A stretch of DNA of 5,988 nucleotides from Nitrospirota bacterium. GTDB lineage: Bacteria > Nitrospirota > Nitrospiria > Nitrospirales > UBA8639. Each line of letters begins with the position of its first letter. The stretch's first letter is position 1. The stretch spans positions 1 to 5,988 of the forward strand of contig QIDY01000384.1 in NCBI GenBank assembly GCA_003228495.1, given 5' to 3'. This document shows positions 1 to 5,946 of this stretch, one piece after another. The position numbers and the translations under genes were made by a program. The notes under the pieces were generated by a model. That model saw only the letters and a list, made by a program, of their open reading frames with translations. It was not told the DNA's origin and did not search any database.

Positions 1-105
1 TACTCTCAAGTTCCGCTGGTCCAAGATTTTAATGGAGGACTGGAGCAAGGCGTAAGTTTCCTGACAGGATTTGTCAAATTCTTTAATATAAACGGCACGA
101 CCTAA
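1..105 (+). CDS. C-terminal end of an unidentified protein (5' truncated by window edge)
   Basis: Frame 1 is open from the window edge to a TAA at 103-105, giving 34 residues that end in F-N-I-N-G-T-T. The stretch mixes hydrophobic and glycine residues (for example N-G-G-L-E-Q-G-V-S-F-L-T-G-F) and reads like real protein. I do not recognise a family from so short a tail. It does not end in the aromatic residue typical of outer-membrane beta-barrel receptors, so there is no positive sign that it is a TonB-dependent receptor. It lies 27 nt before the next start codon on the same strand and may belong to the same transcript. A second in-frame TAA follows at 121-123. Being coding is likely but not certain, because 34 open codons can occur by chance. 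Confidence 0.5.
   Translation, partial: YSQVPLVQDFNGGLEQGVSFLTGFVKFFNINGTT
61..89 (+). promoter_or_regulatory. Possible sigma70-type promoter for the TonB/TPR cluster
   Basis: CTGACA at 61-66 matches the -35 consensus at 5 of 6 positions. After a 17-nt spacer, TAATAT at 84-89 matches the -10 consensus at 4 of 6. Transcription would begin near 96 and leave a leader of about 37 nt before the first TonB-like gene. The motif lies inside the end of the upstream reading frame, and such matches are common by chance in AT-rich stretches. The cluster could instead be read through from the upstream gene. Confidence 0.25.
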
Positions 106-132
106 ACAGCTGCAGCCTACTAAGACGTACCC

Positions 133-735
133 ATGCCCAGGCCTTTTTTCTTGTCTCGATTGACCTCAAGTTCCAGTATTTTCTTTTGGTGCATAGGGGT
201 ATTGCTCTTGTACCCATTCTCACTCACTCAAGGCATGGACAATAATGTGGAAGAAGAGATCCAAATGCTTGATGTAATTGAAATAACTGGAACGGTCGTG
301 GAGTATGCACCACGTGACCTGAGCTTCGCTCTTCCGGAAATCCATCCCCGACTTTATCAGAACGTGACTGAACACCTGTCTCGCCCGGAACAGAAGCTGG
401 TCAAGCAGATCCCAACTCCTTCAAGAATCCTTCTGGATCAAACCGCCAAAACAGGGAATATCTTCACACCTGTCAGGCCTTTAAAAACGGATCGCCCGCC
501 GTATCCGCGACGGGCTCGCCAAGAAGGCTGGCATGGACGGGTCATTCTACGTTTATCTATCCAGCCCACCGGAACCGTGGAACGTGCCGCGATCCATGAA
601 AGTTCAGGGTATCCCCTACTCGATGACAGCGCGATCAAGGCTGCCACGCAATGGAAGTTTCAACCTGCGAAAAACGGTGGTTTTCCAGTAGCATCCACCG
701 TCAACATTCCTATTCAATTTGATTTGGTGAAGTAA
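133..735 (+). CDS. TonB-like protein 1 (TonB C-terminal domain, atypical anchor)
   Basis: This 200-residue protein ends in a TonB C-terminal domain (about residues 118-200). The domain opens with the Y-P-R-x-A-R-x-x-G-W-x-G motif (Y124, P125) and carries the W-K-F-Q-P-A-K motif near residues 174-180, as in energy transducers that contact outer-membrane receptors. Residues about 12-33 form one hydrophobic segment, either an inner-membrane anchor or a signal peptide without a clear A-x-A cleavage site. The segment has no histidine, so the Ser-x-x-x-His motif of E. coli TonB is absent. The middle part (34-117) is short and not proline-rich. Residues 46-56 (L-D-V-I-E-I-T-G-T-V-V) resemble a TonB box. 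The ATG at 133 is the first start after the in-frame TAA at 121 and lacks a clear Shine-Dalgarno sequence. TPR protein 1 follows 32 nt later. The domain call is firm, but whether ExbB/ExbD energise it is doubtful. Confidence 0.85.
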   Translation: MPRPFFLSRLTSSSSIFFWCIGVLLLYPFSLTQGMDNNVEEEIQMLDVIEITGTVVEYAPRDLSFALPEIHPRLYQNVTEHLSRPEQKLVKQIPTPSRILLDQTAKTGNIFTPVRPLKTDRPPYPRRARQEGWHGRVILRLSIQPTGTVERAAIHESSGYPLLDDSAIKAATQWKFQPAKNGGFPVASTVNIPIQFDLVK

Positions 736-767
736 ATGTACTCCAGTGCACTCAAAAGGAAAAACAG

Positions 768-1814
768 ATGAGTCCTATTCGATACACCCACTTCTTCTTG
801 TTTTGCACCTTGCTTTTGATCCTCAGCCCAAAACCATGCACCCATGCCGGGGAAGCTCAAGATCTCCTGGCCCAAGCCTATACCGCATACCAACACAATC
901 AATGGAGTTCTGCTAAAGCTCCCTTGGAGCGTGCCATTCATCTCTATCCCAACTATGCGGAAGCACACCACCTCCTTGGTTTAATTTTGACGCAACTGCA
1001 CCAACCGGAAGAAGCCATTGCCGCGCTGCAACAATCGGTCAAAACCTATCCCTCATTTGCCCAAGCTTATGTTGATTTGGGATTTGTCTTTCAAGATCTG
1101 GGGAAATTCGAGCAAGCGGAACAGGCCTTTCGTCAGGCTTCAAACATCTACCCGAAATATCTGGAGAGCTGGACCGCACTCGCCGCCCTGTTCGACCAGC
1201 AACAAGAAGCCACCAAAGCTATCGACACCCATCGTAAGGTCTTGGAATTGGCCCCCTATCAAGCTGACTCTCTTTACGGCCTGGCTTTTTGGTTGGTACA
1301 ACAGGGGCATCTCGAACAGGCTCAACCTTATGTCGAGCAACTGACAGCTCAGAACCCGCACCATGTAAACGGCTGGTTAATGACTGGATCATTGGCTCAA
1401 CAAACCAACCAAACGGAAAAAGCCATTCATGCCTATCAACAAGTCGTCACGCTTCAACAGAAGCTGGTAGACCCCTATTTCAATCTGGGCATCTTGTACC
1501 AACAACAAGAGCAATACACAGAAGCAGCCCAAGCCTTTAAAAATGTTCTCCGCCTGGATCAAGACAATCCTGAAGCCCATATTAATTTAGGTGTGGTCTA
1601 TACTGCCCTTGCAAAATTAAAACAAGCGGAAGAACACTATCAGACAGCCTTAGCCCTTAATCCTCGTTTGTCGGAAGCCCATTACAACTTAGGACTGCTT
1701 TACGAGTTTCATTATAATGTCCCGAAAAAGGCTCTGGAATATTACAAAGAATACGTGAAATTGGGTGGACAAGATGAACGCATTGCCAAACTCTTGAAAA
1801 AGGTAGGGTCGTGA
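768..1814 (+). CDS. TPR-repeat protein 1, probably exported to the periplasm
   Basis: This 348-residue protein begins with a signal peptide: R5, a hydrophobic core at about residues 9-20, and likely cleavage after T-H-A27. It has no lipobox, because the cysteine at 24 follows S-P-K-P. From about residue 29 to 335 it consists of roughly nine tandem 34-residue TPR units, recognisable by recurrent A-E-A-x-x-x-L-G, Y, A-I/A-E and x-P-x-x positions. It ends with Y-K-E-Y-V-K-L-G-G and a short charged tail. TPRs are helical protein-binding scaffolds without catalytic residues. The ATG at 768 has AAGGA at 756-760 with 7-nt spacing. The stop codon overlaps the tonB2 start by 4 nt (GTGA), pointing to translational coupling and joint function. 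TPR protein 2 (3837-4874) is a paralogue with the same repeat number and order. The partner is unknown; a scaffold for the TonB/Exb complex is my inference. Confidence 0.9.
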   Translation: MSPIRYTHFFLFCTLLLILSPKPCTHAGEAQDLLAQAYTAYQHNQWSSAKAPLERAIHLYPNYAEAHHLLGLILTQLHQPEEAIAALQQSVKTYPSFAQAYVDLGFVFQDLGKFEQAEQAFRQASNIYPKYLESWTALAALFDQQQEATKAIDTHRKVLELAPYQADSLYGLAFWLVQQGHLEQAQPYVEQLTAQNPHHVNGWLMTGSLAQQTNQTEKAIHAYQQVVTLQQKLVDPYFNLGILYQQQEQYTEAAQAFKNVLRLDQDNPEAHINLGVVYTALAKLKQAEEHYQTALALNPRLSEAHYNLGLLYEFHYNVPKKALEYYKEYVKLGGQDERIAKLLKKVGS

Positions 1815-2701
1815 CTGCCACCTTTCCCTATCGGTTTTCAGACAACCGCATTTTTTTTCTTAGTGCGCTAGGCAGCCTTCTGCTGCATGGACTGTTTGTG
1901 GCTGGTTTATCCTATTGGCCACAATCCAAAATTGTGAAAGATGAAACTCCAACAGTTCAGGTAAGGTTATTGCCAACTCCACAAGTTCCTCAGACACCGC
2001 AAAATCCTGTGCCACCCATGCAATCACGTGCCACCATACAGACAGTGACTCCCCCGCCTATGCCTCCAACACGAACAAATTTGGCACAGCCTCCAGTACC
2101 GTTACAGGCTTCCCTTAAACCACCACCTACCGTGAAACGGGATCCCATGACCCCACCCGCCCTAGCCAAACCCATCTTAAAAGATAGCCATGCCTCACAA
2201 GCCTTGAAAACCAGGAACATGATGAAAATGCGGGTTCCCACGCAAGCCAAACTGACAGCACCATTTTTGTCATCGGTTAAAACTCGACAAAATGCTGTAA
2301 ATCATGTCATGCCACCGATACCTATTGTCAGGAAAGAACGCTCGGCATCTTTTTCACTGCTCGCACCTCCAACGTTGGCTACGCCTCCGACACTCAAAGC
2401 TATACCACCTGGTCACTCGGGATCCTCTACCACCAGACCAACTATCATCTCATCATTAAAGCCGATATACCCGCGCGTGGCGAGAGAATCCGGATGGGAA
2501 GGGACCGTGATCGTTCGTACATTCATCAACACAAACGGTGTGCCCGGTCAGGTAAAGATTCGAAAAACCTGTGGGCATCCAACGCTGGATCAGGCAGCGC
2601 AAAAAGCGGTCAAAAACTGGAAATTTCAACCGGCCAAAGATGGGAACATTCCTATCGCCAAGTGGGTCGACATTCCGATTAAATTTAATCTCCACAGTTA
2701 A
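1811..2701 (+). CDS. tonB: TonB-like energy transducer 2 (canonical architecture)
   Basis: This 296-residue protein has the full TonB layout. The N-terminus is short and cytoplasmic. A single membrane anchor at about residues 14-35 contains S22-x-x-x-H26, matching the Ser16/His20 spacing of E. coli TonB needed to couple to ExbB/ExbD. A long proline-rich, basic spacer follows (about 40-212, many P-P and P-x-P). The C-terminal TonB domain (about 213-296) starts at Y220-P221 and has W-K-F-Q-P-A-K. It should sit in the inner membrane and carry proton-motive energy across the periplasm to an outer-membrane partner. The start is GTG at 1811, overlapping the previous stop, with AAAAAGG at 1797-1803 as ribosome site. 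exbB follows 30 nt later. Its C-terminal 77 residues align without gaps to TonB-like protein 1 with 37 identities counted by hand. The receptor it serves is not in the window. Confidence 0.9.
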   Translation: MTATFPYRFSDNRIFFLSALGSLLLHGLFVAGLSYWPQSKIVKDETPTVQVRLLPTPQVPQTPQNPVPPMQSRATIQTVTPPPMPPTRTNLAQPPVPLQASLKPPPTVKRDPMTPPALAKPILKDSHASQALKTRNMMKMRVPTQAKLTAPFLSSVKTRQNAVNHVMPPIPIVRKERSASFSLLAPPTLATPPTLKAIPPGHSGSSTTRPTIISSLKPIYPRVARESGWEGTVIVRTFINTNGVPGQVKIRKTCGHPTLDQAAQKAVKNWKFQPAKDGNIPIAKWVDIPIKFNLHS

Positions 2702-2731
2702 CGCTCGAATACCCCGGAGAAAAACACAAGA

Positions 2732-3343
2732 ATGGGCATGATCAACTTACTCATCAGCGGCGGATGGATGATGATTCCCATTCTTGTCTGCTCTCTCGTT
2801 GCACTCACCATCAGCATTGAACGCTTCGTCTTTTTTAAAAATTTTGGGGCAAGCCGCTTGGCGCCTAAGATGCTATCGCTTATCGAACAAGAGAAATTCA
2901 CCGATGCTCTGGCATTGGCTGAGAATCAAACCAGTCCCGTGCTTCTCGTCATATCCACCGGAGTGCTACAACGCTCCAATCAACCTTCTAAAGCCATGGA
3001 AGCGGCAGCCATCGCAGAAGTCACCAAAATGAAACGTGGCCTTCCCGTGTTGGATACCATCATCACGTTGGGACCGCTGCTGGGGCTTCTGGGAACAATC
3101 ATTGGCATGATCGATTCATTTGGCATCATGTCTGAATCGGGCTTGGGTGACCCCCACGCGGTCACTGGCGGCGTCGCAGAGGCTCTAATCTGCACGGCCG
3201 CCGGAATTTTCGTAGCTGTGACCACTCTGATTCCTTACAATTTCTTCCTGGCGCGCATGGAGGAAGAAACCGAAAAGATCGAACATTATGCCACGAAAAC
3301 CGAGGCCGCTCTCCAACAAGAGATCCTCGAGACCAAGCCATGA
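2732..3343 (+). CDS. exbB: ExbB/TolQ/MotA-family proton channel protein
   Basis: This 203-residue protein fits the ExbB/TolQ family in length and topology. TM1 is at about residues 8-30 and ends in the family-typical E30-R31. A cytoplasmic loop with an alanine-rich helix (about 88-97) follows. TM2 is at about 106-129 (T-L-G-P-L-L-G-L-L-G-T-I-I-G) and TM3 at about 144-168 with the hallmark A-E-A-L-I-C-T-A-A-G. T122, E150 and T155 correspond by position in these motifs to E. coli ExbB T148, E176 and T181, which line the proton path. With ExbD it should form the inner-membrane motor that drives TonB. The first ATG (2732) has GGAG at 2716-2719 with a rather long 12-nt spacing; a second ATG two codons later would be even farther away. 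Its stop overlaps the exbD start (ATGA). A TolQ role is less likely because tonB genes, and no tol/pal genes, lie beside it. Confidence 0.93.
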   Translation: MGMINLLISGGWMMIPILVCSLVALTISIERFVFFKNFGASRLAPKMLSLIEQEKFTDALALAENQTSPVLLVISTGVLQRSNQPSKAMEAAAIAEVTKMKRGLPVLDTIITLGPLLGLLGTIIGMIDSFGIMSESGLGDPHAVTGGVAEALICTAAGIFVAVTTLIPYNFFLARMEEETEKIEHYATKTEAALQQEILETKP

Positions 3344-3750
3344 GACTGCCTACGTCTGCTAAAAAGAAACCCCGTATTGAGATCATTCCCATGATCGACA
3401 CCATGTTTTTCTTGCTGGTGTTTTTCATGATTGCCACCTTGTCTATGACCCTCCAAAAGGGTATGTCGGTGAATTTACCCACAGCGGAATCGGGCACAGA
3501 CAATCTTCCTGAACACGTTTCCTTAACCCTCACCCAAAATGGAACCCTGTATTACAACAAAGAGACCATTACCCTACAAGACTTGGAAGGGCGTTTAGCC
3601 ATTCTTCGCCAGAAGGAATCGAATCCCTCATTACTCATCAATGCAGACGAACAAGTCCCCCATGGGCAAGTCATAAAAGTCATGGATCTCATTCGACTGA
3701 GTGGAATCACCACCATGTCCATTGTCACCAAACCAGAAACCACCCCGTAA
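3340..3750 (+). CDS. exbD: ExbD/TolR-family protein
   Basis: This 136-residue protein has the ExbD layout. A short basic cytoplasmic N-terminus (K8-K9-K10) leads to a single TM helix at about residues 17-36 and a periplasmic domain at about 40-136. The aspartate D20 in I-P-M-I-D-T-M-F-F-L-L matches the essential TM aspartate of ExbD (D25 in E. coli), the residue protonated during the motor cycle. The segment near residues 101-125 (A-D-x-x-V-P-H-G-Q-V-I-K-V-M-D-L) is the conserved region of the periplasmic fold. It starts at ATG 3340, sharing ATGA with the exbB stop, so the two are very probably translated together in a set ratio. Unlike many exbB-exbD-tonB operons, no tonB follows; tonB is upstream of exbB here. 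Confidence 0.93.
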   Translation: MRLPTSAKKKPRIEIIPMIDTMFFLLVFFMIATLSMTLQKGMSVNLPTAESGTDNLPEHVSLTLTQNGTLYYNKETITLQDLEGRLAILRQKESNPSLLINADEQVPHGQVIKVMDLIRLSGITTMSIVTKPETTP

Positions 3751-3782
3751 TATACAGACTGAAATTTAGGCCATTTAAAGCT

Positions 3783-3822
3783 CAGCAACGTTCCCTGTAA
3801 GCATCGCGCACGAGAGTTGCTG
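3783..3822 (+). promoter_or_regulatory. 7-bp inverted repeat in the leader of TPR protein 2
   Basis: CAGCAAC (3783-3789) and GTTGCTG (3816-3822) are perfect inverted copies around a 26-nt loop. They end 2 nt before the Shine-Dalgarno GAGGT (3825-3829) of the next gene. The structure could be an RNA hairpin that affects ribosome access, or an operator. It has no T-run after it, so it is not a typical terminator. I see no convincing -35/-10 pair in the 86-nt gap. A 7-bp match of this kind can arise by chance in a gap of this size. Confidence 0.25.
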
Positions 3823-3836
3823 CCGAGGTCTTACCC

Positions 3837-4874
3837 ATGAAAGACAGACCATCCAAAACTATTATATTGGGAATGCTTTTTCTCTCTGCCGGCTTGTGGC
3901 CGGTGTTGGCATTCAGCCATACAGCTAGCAACTTATACCATCAAGCGGTTGCAGCCATTCACAACAAGAACCTTCAACAGGCTGATTCACTTCTTCAACA
4001 AGCCATCAAAGAATTCCCGGCCTTCCCTGAAGCCCATCATCTCTTGGGAATGGTGCAGTATCAGCGCACACAGGACCCAAGCCAAGCCATTCCGGCACTC
4101 AAACAGGCCGTCAAGCTAAATCCTAACTTTGCCCAAGCACAGTATGATTTAGGGTTGCTATTCCTGAATCAAGAACACATGAAAGAAGCTCAACACGCGA
4201 TCCAGCAGGCCCTCACCATCTATCCTGGATTCTGGGAAGCTCGCCTGACCCTCGCAAAATTTCATGATCAACGTGGAGAGACGGATCAGGCTATTACTGA
4301 ATACCAAATGGTTCTCACGCAACAACCTTTCGCCTCGGACGCGCTGTATCATCTCGCGTATCAATTCATGCAGAACAATAACAGCCCCCAAGCACAAGAA
4401 CTGTTGGAACGCCTGACGAAACATGATCCACAACATGCCGAAGGATGGTATTTGCTAGGTCGCCTTGCCGAACAGCAACAGCGGCTCAACCAAGCGATAG
4501 AGGCCTACCACCATGTCTTACAAAACGATCCGAACCATGCAGAAGCCCATTATAATCTTGGATTCCTCTATCAACAGCAAAACGAACCCCAAAAGGCTAT
4601 TGAACATTTTCAGCAAGTCACTCAGTTGAATCCTGCTGATGCCGAAGCTTATTTTAATTTGGGCGTGATTTTGGTGACACAAAAACAGCTGGACCATGCA
4701 GAAGAGGCATACAACAAGGGGCTCGAATTACAGCCTGATTCCATGGAAGGACAATTCAATGTCGGAGCTTTCTATGAATTTCACAAAGAGGATCTTGAAC
4801 AAGCCAAAAACCATTACAAGAAATATTTGAGCTTAGGCGGAACGGATCAGCGCATTCAAGAGTTGATGGATTAG
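3837..4874 (+). CDS. TPR-repeat protein 2, probably exported; paralogue of TPR protein 1
   Basis: This 345-residue protein has a signal peptide: K2, R4 and K7, a hydrophobic core at about residues 8-24, and cleavage after V-L-A25 or H-T-A30. About nine tandem 34-residue TPR units follow (about 31-337), rich in glutamine, with typical A-E-A-H-Y-N-L-G-x-L-Y and x-A-I-E-x-x-x-x-V positions. The tail (Y-K-K-Y-L-S-L-G-G-x-D-x-R-I-x-E-L) mirrors that of TPR protein 1, and the repeats correspond one to one, so the two arose by duplication. The ATG at 3837 has GAGGT at 3825-3829 with 7-nt spacing. It lies 86 nt after exbD on the same strand, so it is probably the last gene of the cluster, though separate expression is possible. 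A periplasmic scaffold for the TonB/Exb machinery is inferred from context; the repeats alone give no specific function. Confidence 0.9.
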   Translation: MKDRPSKTIILGMLFLSAGLWPVLAFSHTASNLYHQAVAAIHNKNLQQADSLLQQAIKEFPAFPEAHHLLGMVQYQRTQDPSQAIPALKQAVKLNPNFAQAQYDLGLLFLNQEHMKEAQHAIQQALTIYPGFWEARLTLAKFHDQRGETDQAITEYQMVLTQQPFASDALYHLAYQFMQNNNSPQAQELLERLTKHDPQHAEGWYLLGRLAEQQQRLNQAIEAYHHVLQNDPNHAEAHYNLGFLYQQQNEPQKAIEHFQQVTQLNPADAEAYFNLGVILVTQKQLDHAEEAYNKGLELQPDSMEGQFNVGAFYEFHKEDLEQAKNHYKKYLSLGGTDQRIQELMD

Positions 4875-5291
4875 CAGGAGAATCTAACGGTGTCTGTGGA
4901 GTGGGCTTCACCCTAGAAGGGGAAAAAGAGCTGTGGGGGCTCTGGAGGAGTGAAACCGAGGGGCAAAGTTGTGGCTGTCTGTCTTAACGAACCTTCAGCA
5001 ACGTGGAGTCAAGGATTGCTTTGTAGCCTGAAACAGGCATTCGCAATATAGGGCTCGCGAAACAAAAAATTCCCATTTCCGCATCCAATCTTCAGGCCAG
5101 CTTGGGCCGATTGTCACTCGCTCAATCCTCAACGTCGGCCATGCGACGCCTCCGGTTGTGCTCTCTCAAATCGACAAAATCTACCCCAAATCTGGGTCAG
5201 AATTCCGTGAAGTTATTCTTTCGCGAACCCTCATGGGTTGAATTTTCCTCTTTGCAGGGTTGCGGAAAAGCTATCATCGTCGATTTGACTC
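4875..5291. other. 417-nt gap without a convincing gene
   Basis: The gap separates two converging units, the TPR gene on the plus strand and vapC on the minus strand. It holds several short hairpins: AGAGC/GCTCT (4927-4943), GCCTG/CAGGC (5026-5038) and AACCC/GGGTT (5226-5239). None is followed by a good T-run on the relevant strand, so I do not call a terminator. A plus-strand frame stays open from 5032 to a TGA at 5239-5241 (69 codons) but has no usable start codon or ribosome site. Another frame is open from a TTG at 5102, also without ribosome site. The stretch may be a decayed gene or a dispersed repeat, or simply non-coding. Confidence 0.4.
5051..5230. repeat. Imperfect 12-bp inverted repeat bounding about 180 bp
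   Basis: GGGCTCGCGAAA (5051-5062) and TTTCGCGAACCC (5219-5230) are inverted copies with 11 of 12 positions matching. The layout is what a small non-autonomous (MITE-like) element would show. There is no clear flanking target duplication and the match stops sharply outside the arms. By rough reckoning one such pair in a gap this long is only mildly unexpected, so this is a weak call. Confidence 0.2.
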
Positions 5292-5708
5292 TTATGTGGT
5301 GAGGGAGTGGTTGGTGACCCAATTTTCAATTCGTAATCCTGGAAAATGCCGAAAGTCCTTTTCATTATTTGTCACAAGGACACAATTCAGCGCTCTGGCA
5401 TGCGCGGCGATTAACTTATCGAATGCCCCACTTTTTTGTTGGGGGGCCGTGGCTCTGAGAACCCCATAGGCATGAGCTGAGACTTCCTCAAAAGGCATGA
5501 CAGAGAGGTCTTCCGTCAAATTCCGCAAGGCCTTGGCATTTTTGGCACGTTCCTCTCCACTACATTCGACACCGTAGCGCAGTTCAGCCAACGTGATGGC
5601 CGAAATACCAACGTCTCCCACGTAACATTGAGCAAACCGTTCTTGGACCTCAGGAGGGAAGCGCTTTATCAGGTAGATACAAATATTGGTGTCTAATAAA
5701 TATTTCAC
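5292..5708 (-). CDS. vapC: VapC-type PIN-domain toxin (ribonuclease)
   Basis: This 138-residue protein is a complete PIN-domain protein of usual VapC length. The acidic metal-binding positions are visible: D6 in L-L-D-T-N, E42 in L-A-E-L-R-Y-G, D97 in G-A-F-D-K-L-I-A-A-H-A, and D118 after V-T-N-N-E. The family ending G-L-R-I-E-N-W is also present. VapC toxins are Mg2+-dependent endoribonucleases that cut tRNA or rRNA and are silenced by the cognate VapB. The start is GTG at 5708, sharing GTGA with the antitoxin stop, so translation is coupled to vapB; a weak GGGA lies upstream. All expected catalytic residues are there, so it looks intact. The RNA target cannot be read from the sequence. Confidence 0.93.
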   Translation of the reverse strand: MKYLLDTNICIYLIKRFPPEVQERFAQCYVGDVGISAITLAELRYGVECSGEERAKNAKALRNLTEDLSVMPFEEVSAHAYGVLRATAPQQKSGAFDKLIAAHARALNCVLVTNNEKDFRHFPGLRIENWVTNHSLTT

Positions 5709-5941
5709 AAAGATTCCCGTTCGACATCGGTTTCTTTTTCCCGTCCTTTCTCCATAAAATTCCTAGAAAACGCGCCAAACCTTTTTGCGACGTTCATGAG
5801 TTGGCGTTTCCTGGGACGAATACGAAGTTCATCGCCATGCCGCTCGATTTCCAGTTCCAGATCGAGGCGATGGTATTGGAGTCTTTTCGGAATTCGAACC
5901 GCTTGAGAATTACCGCTTTTAAAGACACGAGTGGTCGTCAT
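5705..5941 (-). CDS. vapB: VapB-type antitoxin (AbrB/MazE-like DNA-binding fold)
   Basis: This 78-residue protein opens with T-T-T-R-V-F-K-S-G-N-S-Q-A-V-R-I-P-K, the characteristic N-terminus of swapped-hairpin AbrB/SpoVT-type VapB antitoxins, followed by L-E-I-E-R-H-G-D-E-L-R-I-R-P. That part (about residues 1-45) should dimerise and bind the operon promoter. The charged C-terminal part (about 46-78, F-G-A-F-S-R-N-F near 55-62) should wrap the toxin. The ATG at 5941 is preceded by AGGA (5950-5953 on the complement) with 8-nt spacing. A longer reading from TTG at 5983 is less likely, since its first codon falls in a -35-like TTGACA and it has no ribosome site in view. The gene overlaps vapC by 4 nt. 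Autorepression by the VapBC complex is usual for the family. Confidence 0.92.
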   Translation of the reverse strand: MTTTRVFKSGNSQAVRIPKRLQYHRLDLELEIERHGDELRIRPRKRQLMNVAKRFGAFSRNFMEKGREKETDVERESL

Positions 5942-5946
5942 AGTCT

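Noticed and set aside
438..647. Minus-strand open frame inside tonB1
   Set aside because: It lies fully within a well-supported plus-strand domain and shows no recognisable protein features. Other antisense frames inside the TPR, tonB2, exbB and exbD genes were dropped for the same reason.
768..859. TPR protein 1 as a lipoprotein (Cys24)
   Set aside because: The residues before the cysteine (L-S-P-K-P) do not form a lipobox; an A27 signal peptidase I site fits better.
2732..3750. TolQ/TolR pair of a Tol-Pal system
   Set aside because: No tolA, tolB, pal or ybgC neighbours are present; two TonB-domain genes lie directly upstream, which favours ExbB/ExbD.
4927..4943. AGAGC/GCTCT hairpin after TPR protein 2
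   Set aside because: Short stem with a 7-nt loop, followed by purine-rich sequence and no T-run.
5026..5038. GCCTG-AAA-CAGGC hairpin as a terminator for the TonB/TPR cluster
   Set aside because: It is about 150 nt past the last stop codon and is followed by mixed sequence, not a T-run.
5226..5239. AACCC/GGGTT hairpin as a terminator
   Set aside because: The stem is only 5 bp and mostly AT-flanked. The four T residues on the plus strand start 3 nt later and are interrupted, and there is no T-run on the minus strand after vapC.
5102..5302. Plus-strand frame of 66 codons beginning with TTG
   Set aside because: It has no ribosome site and an odd basic/serine composition, it runs into the 3' end of vapC, and another frame across the same bases is equally open.
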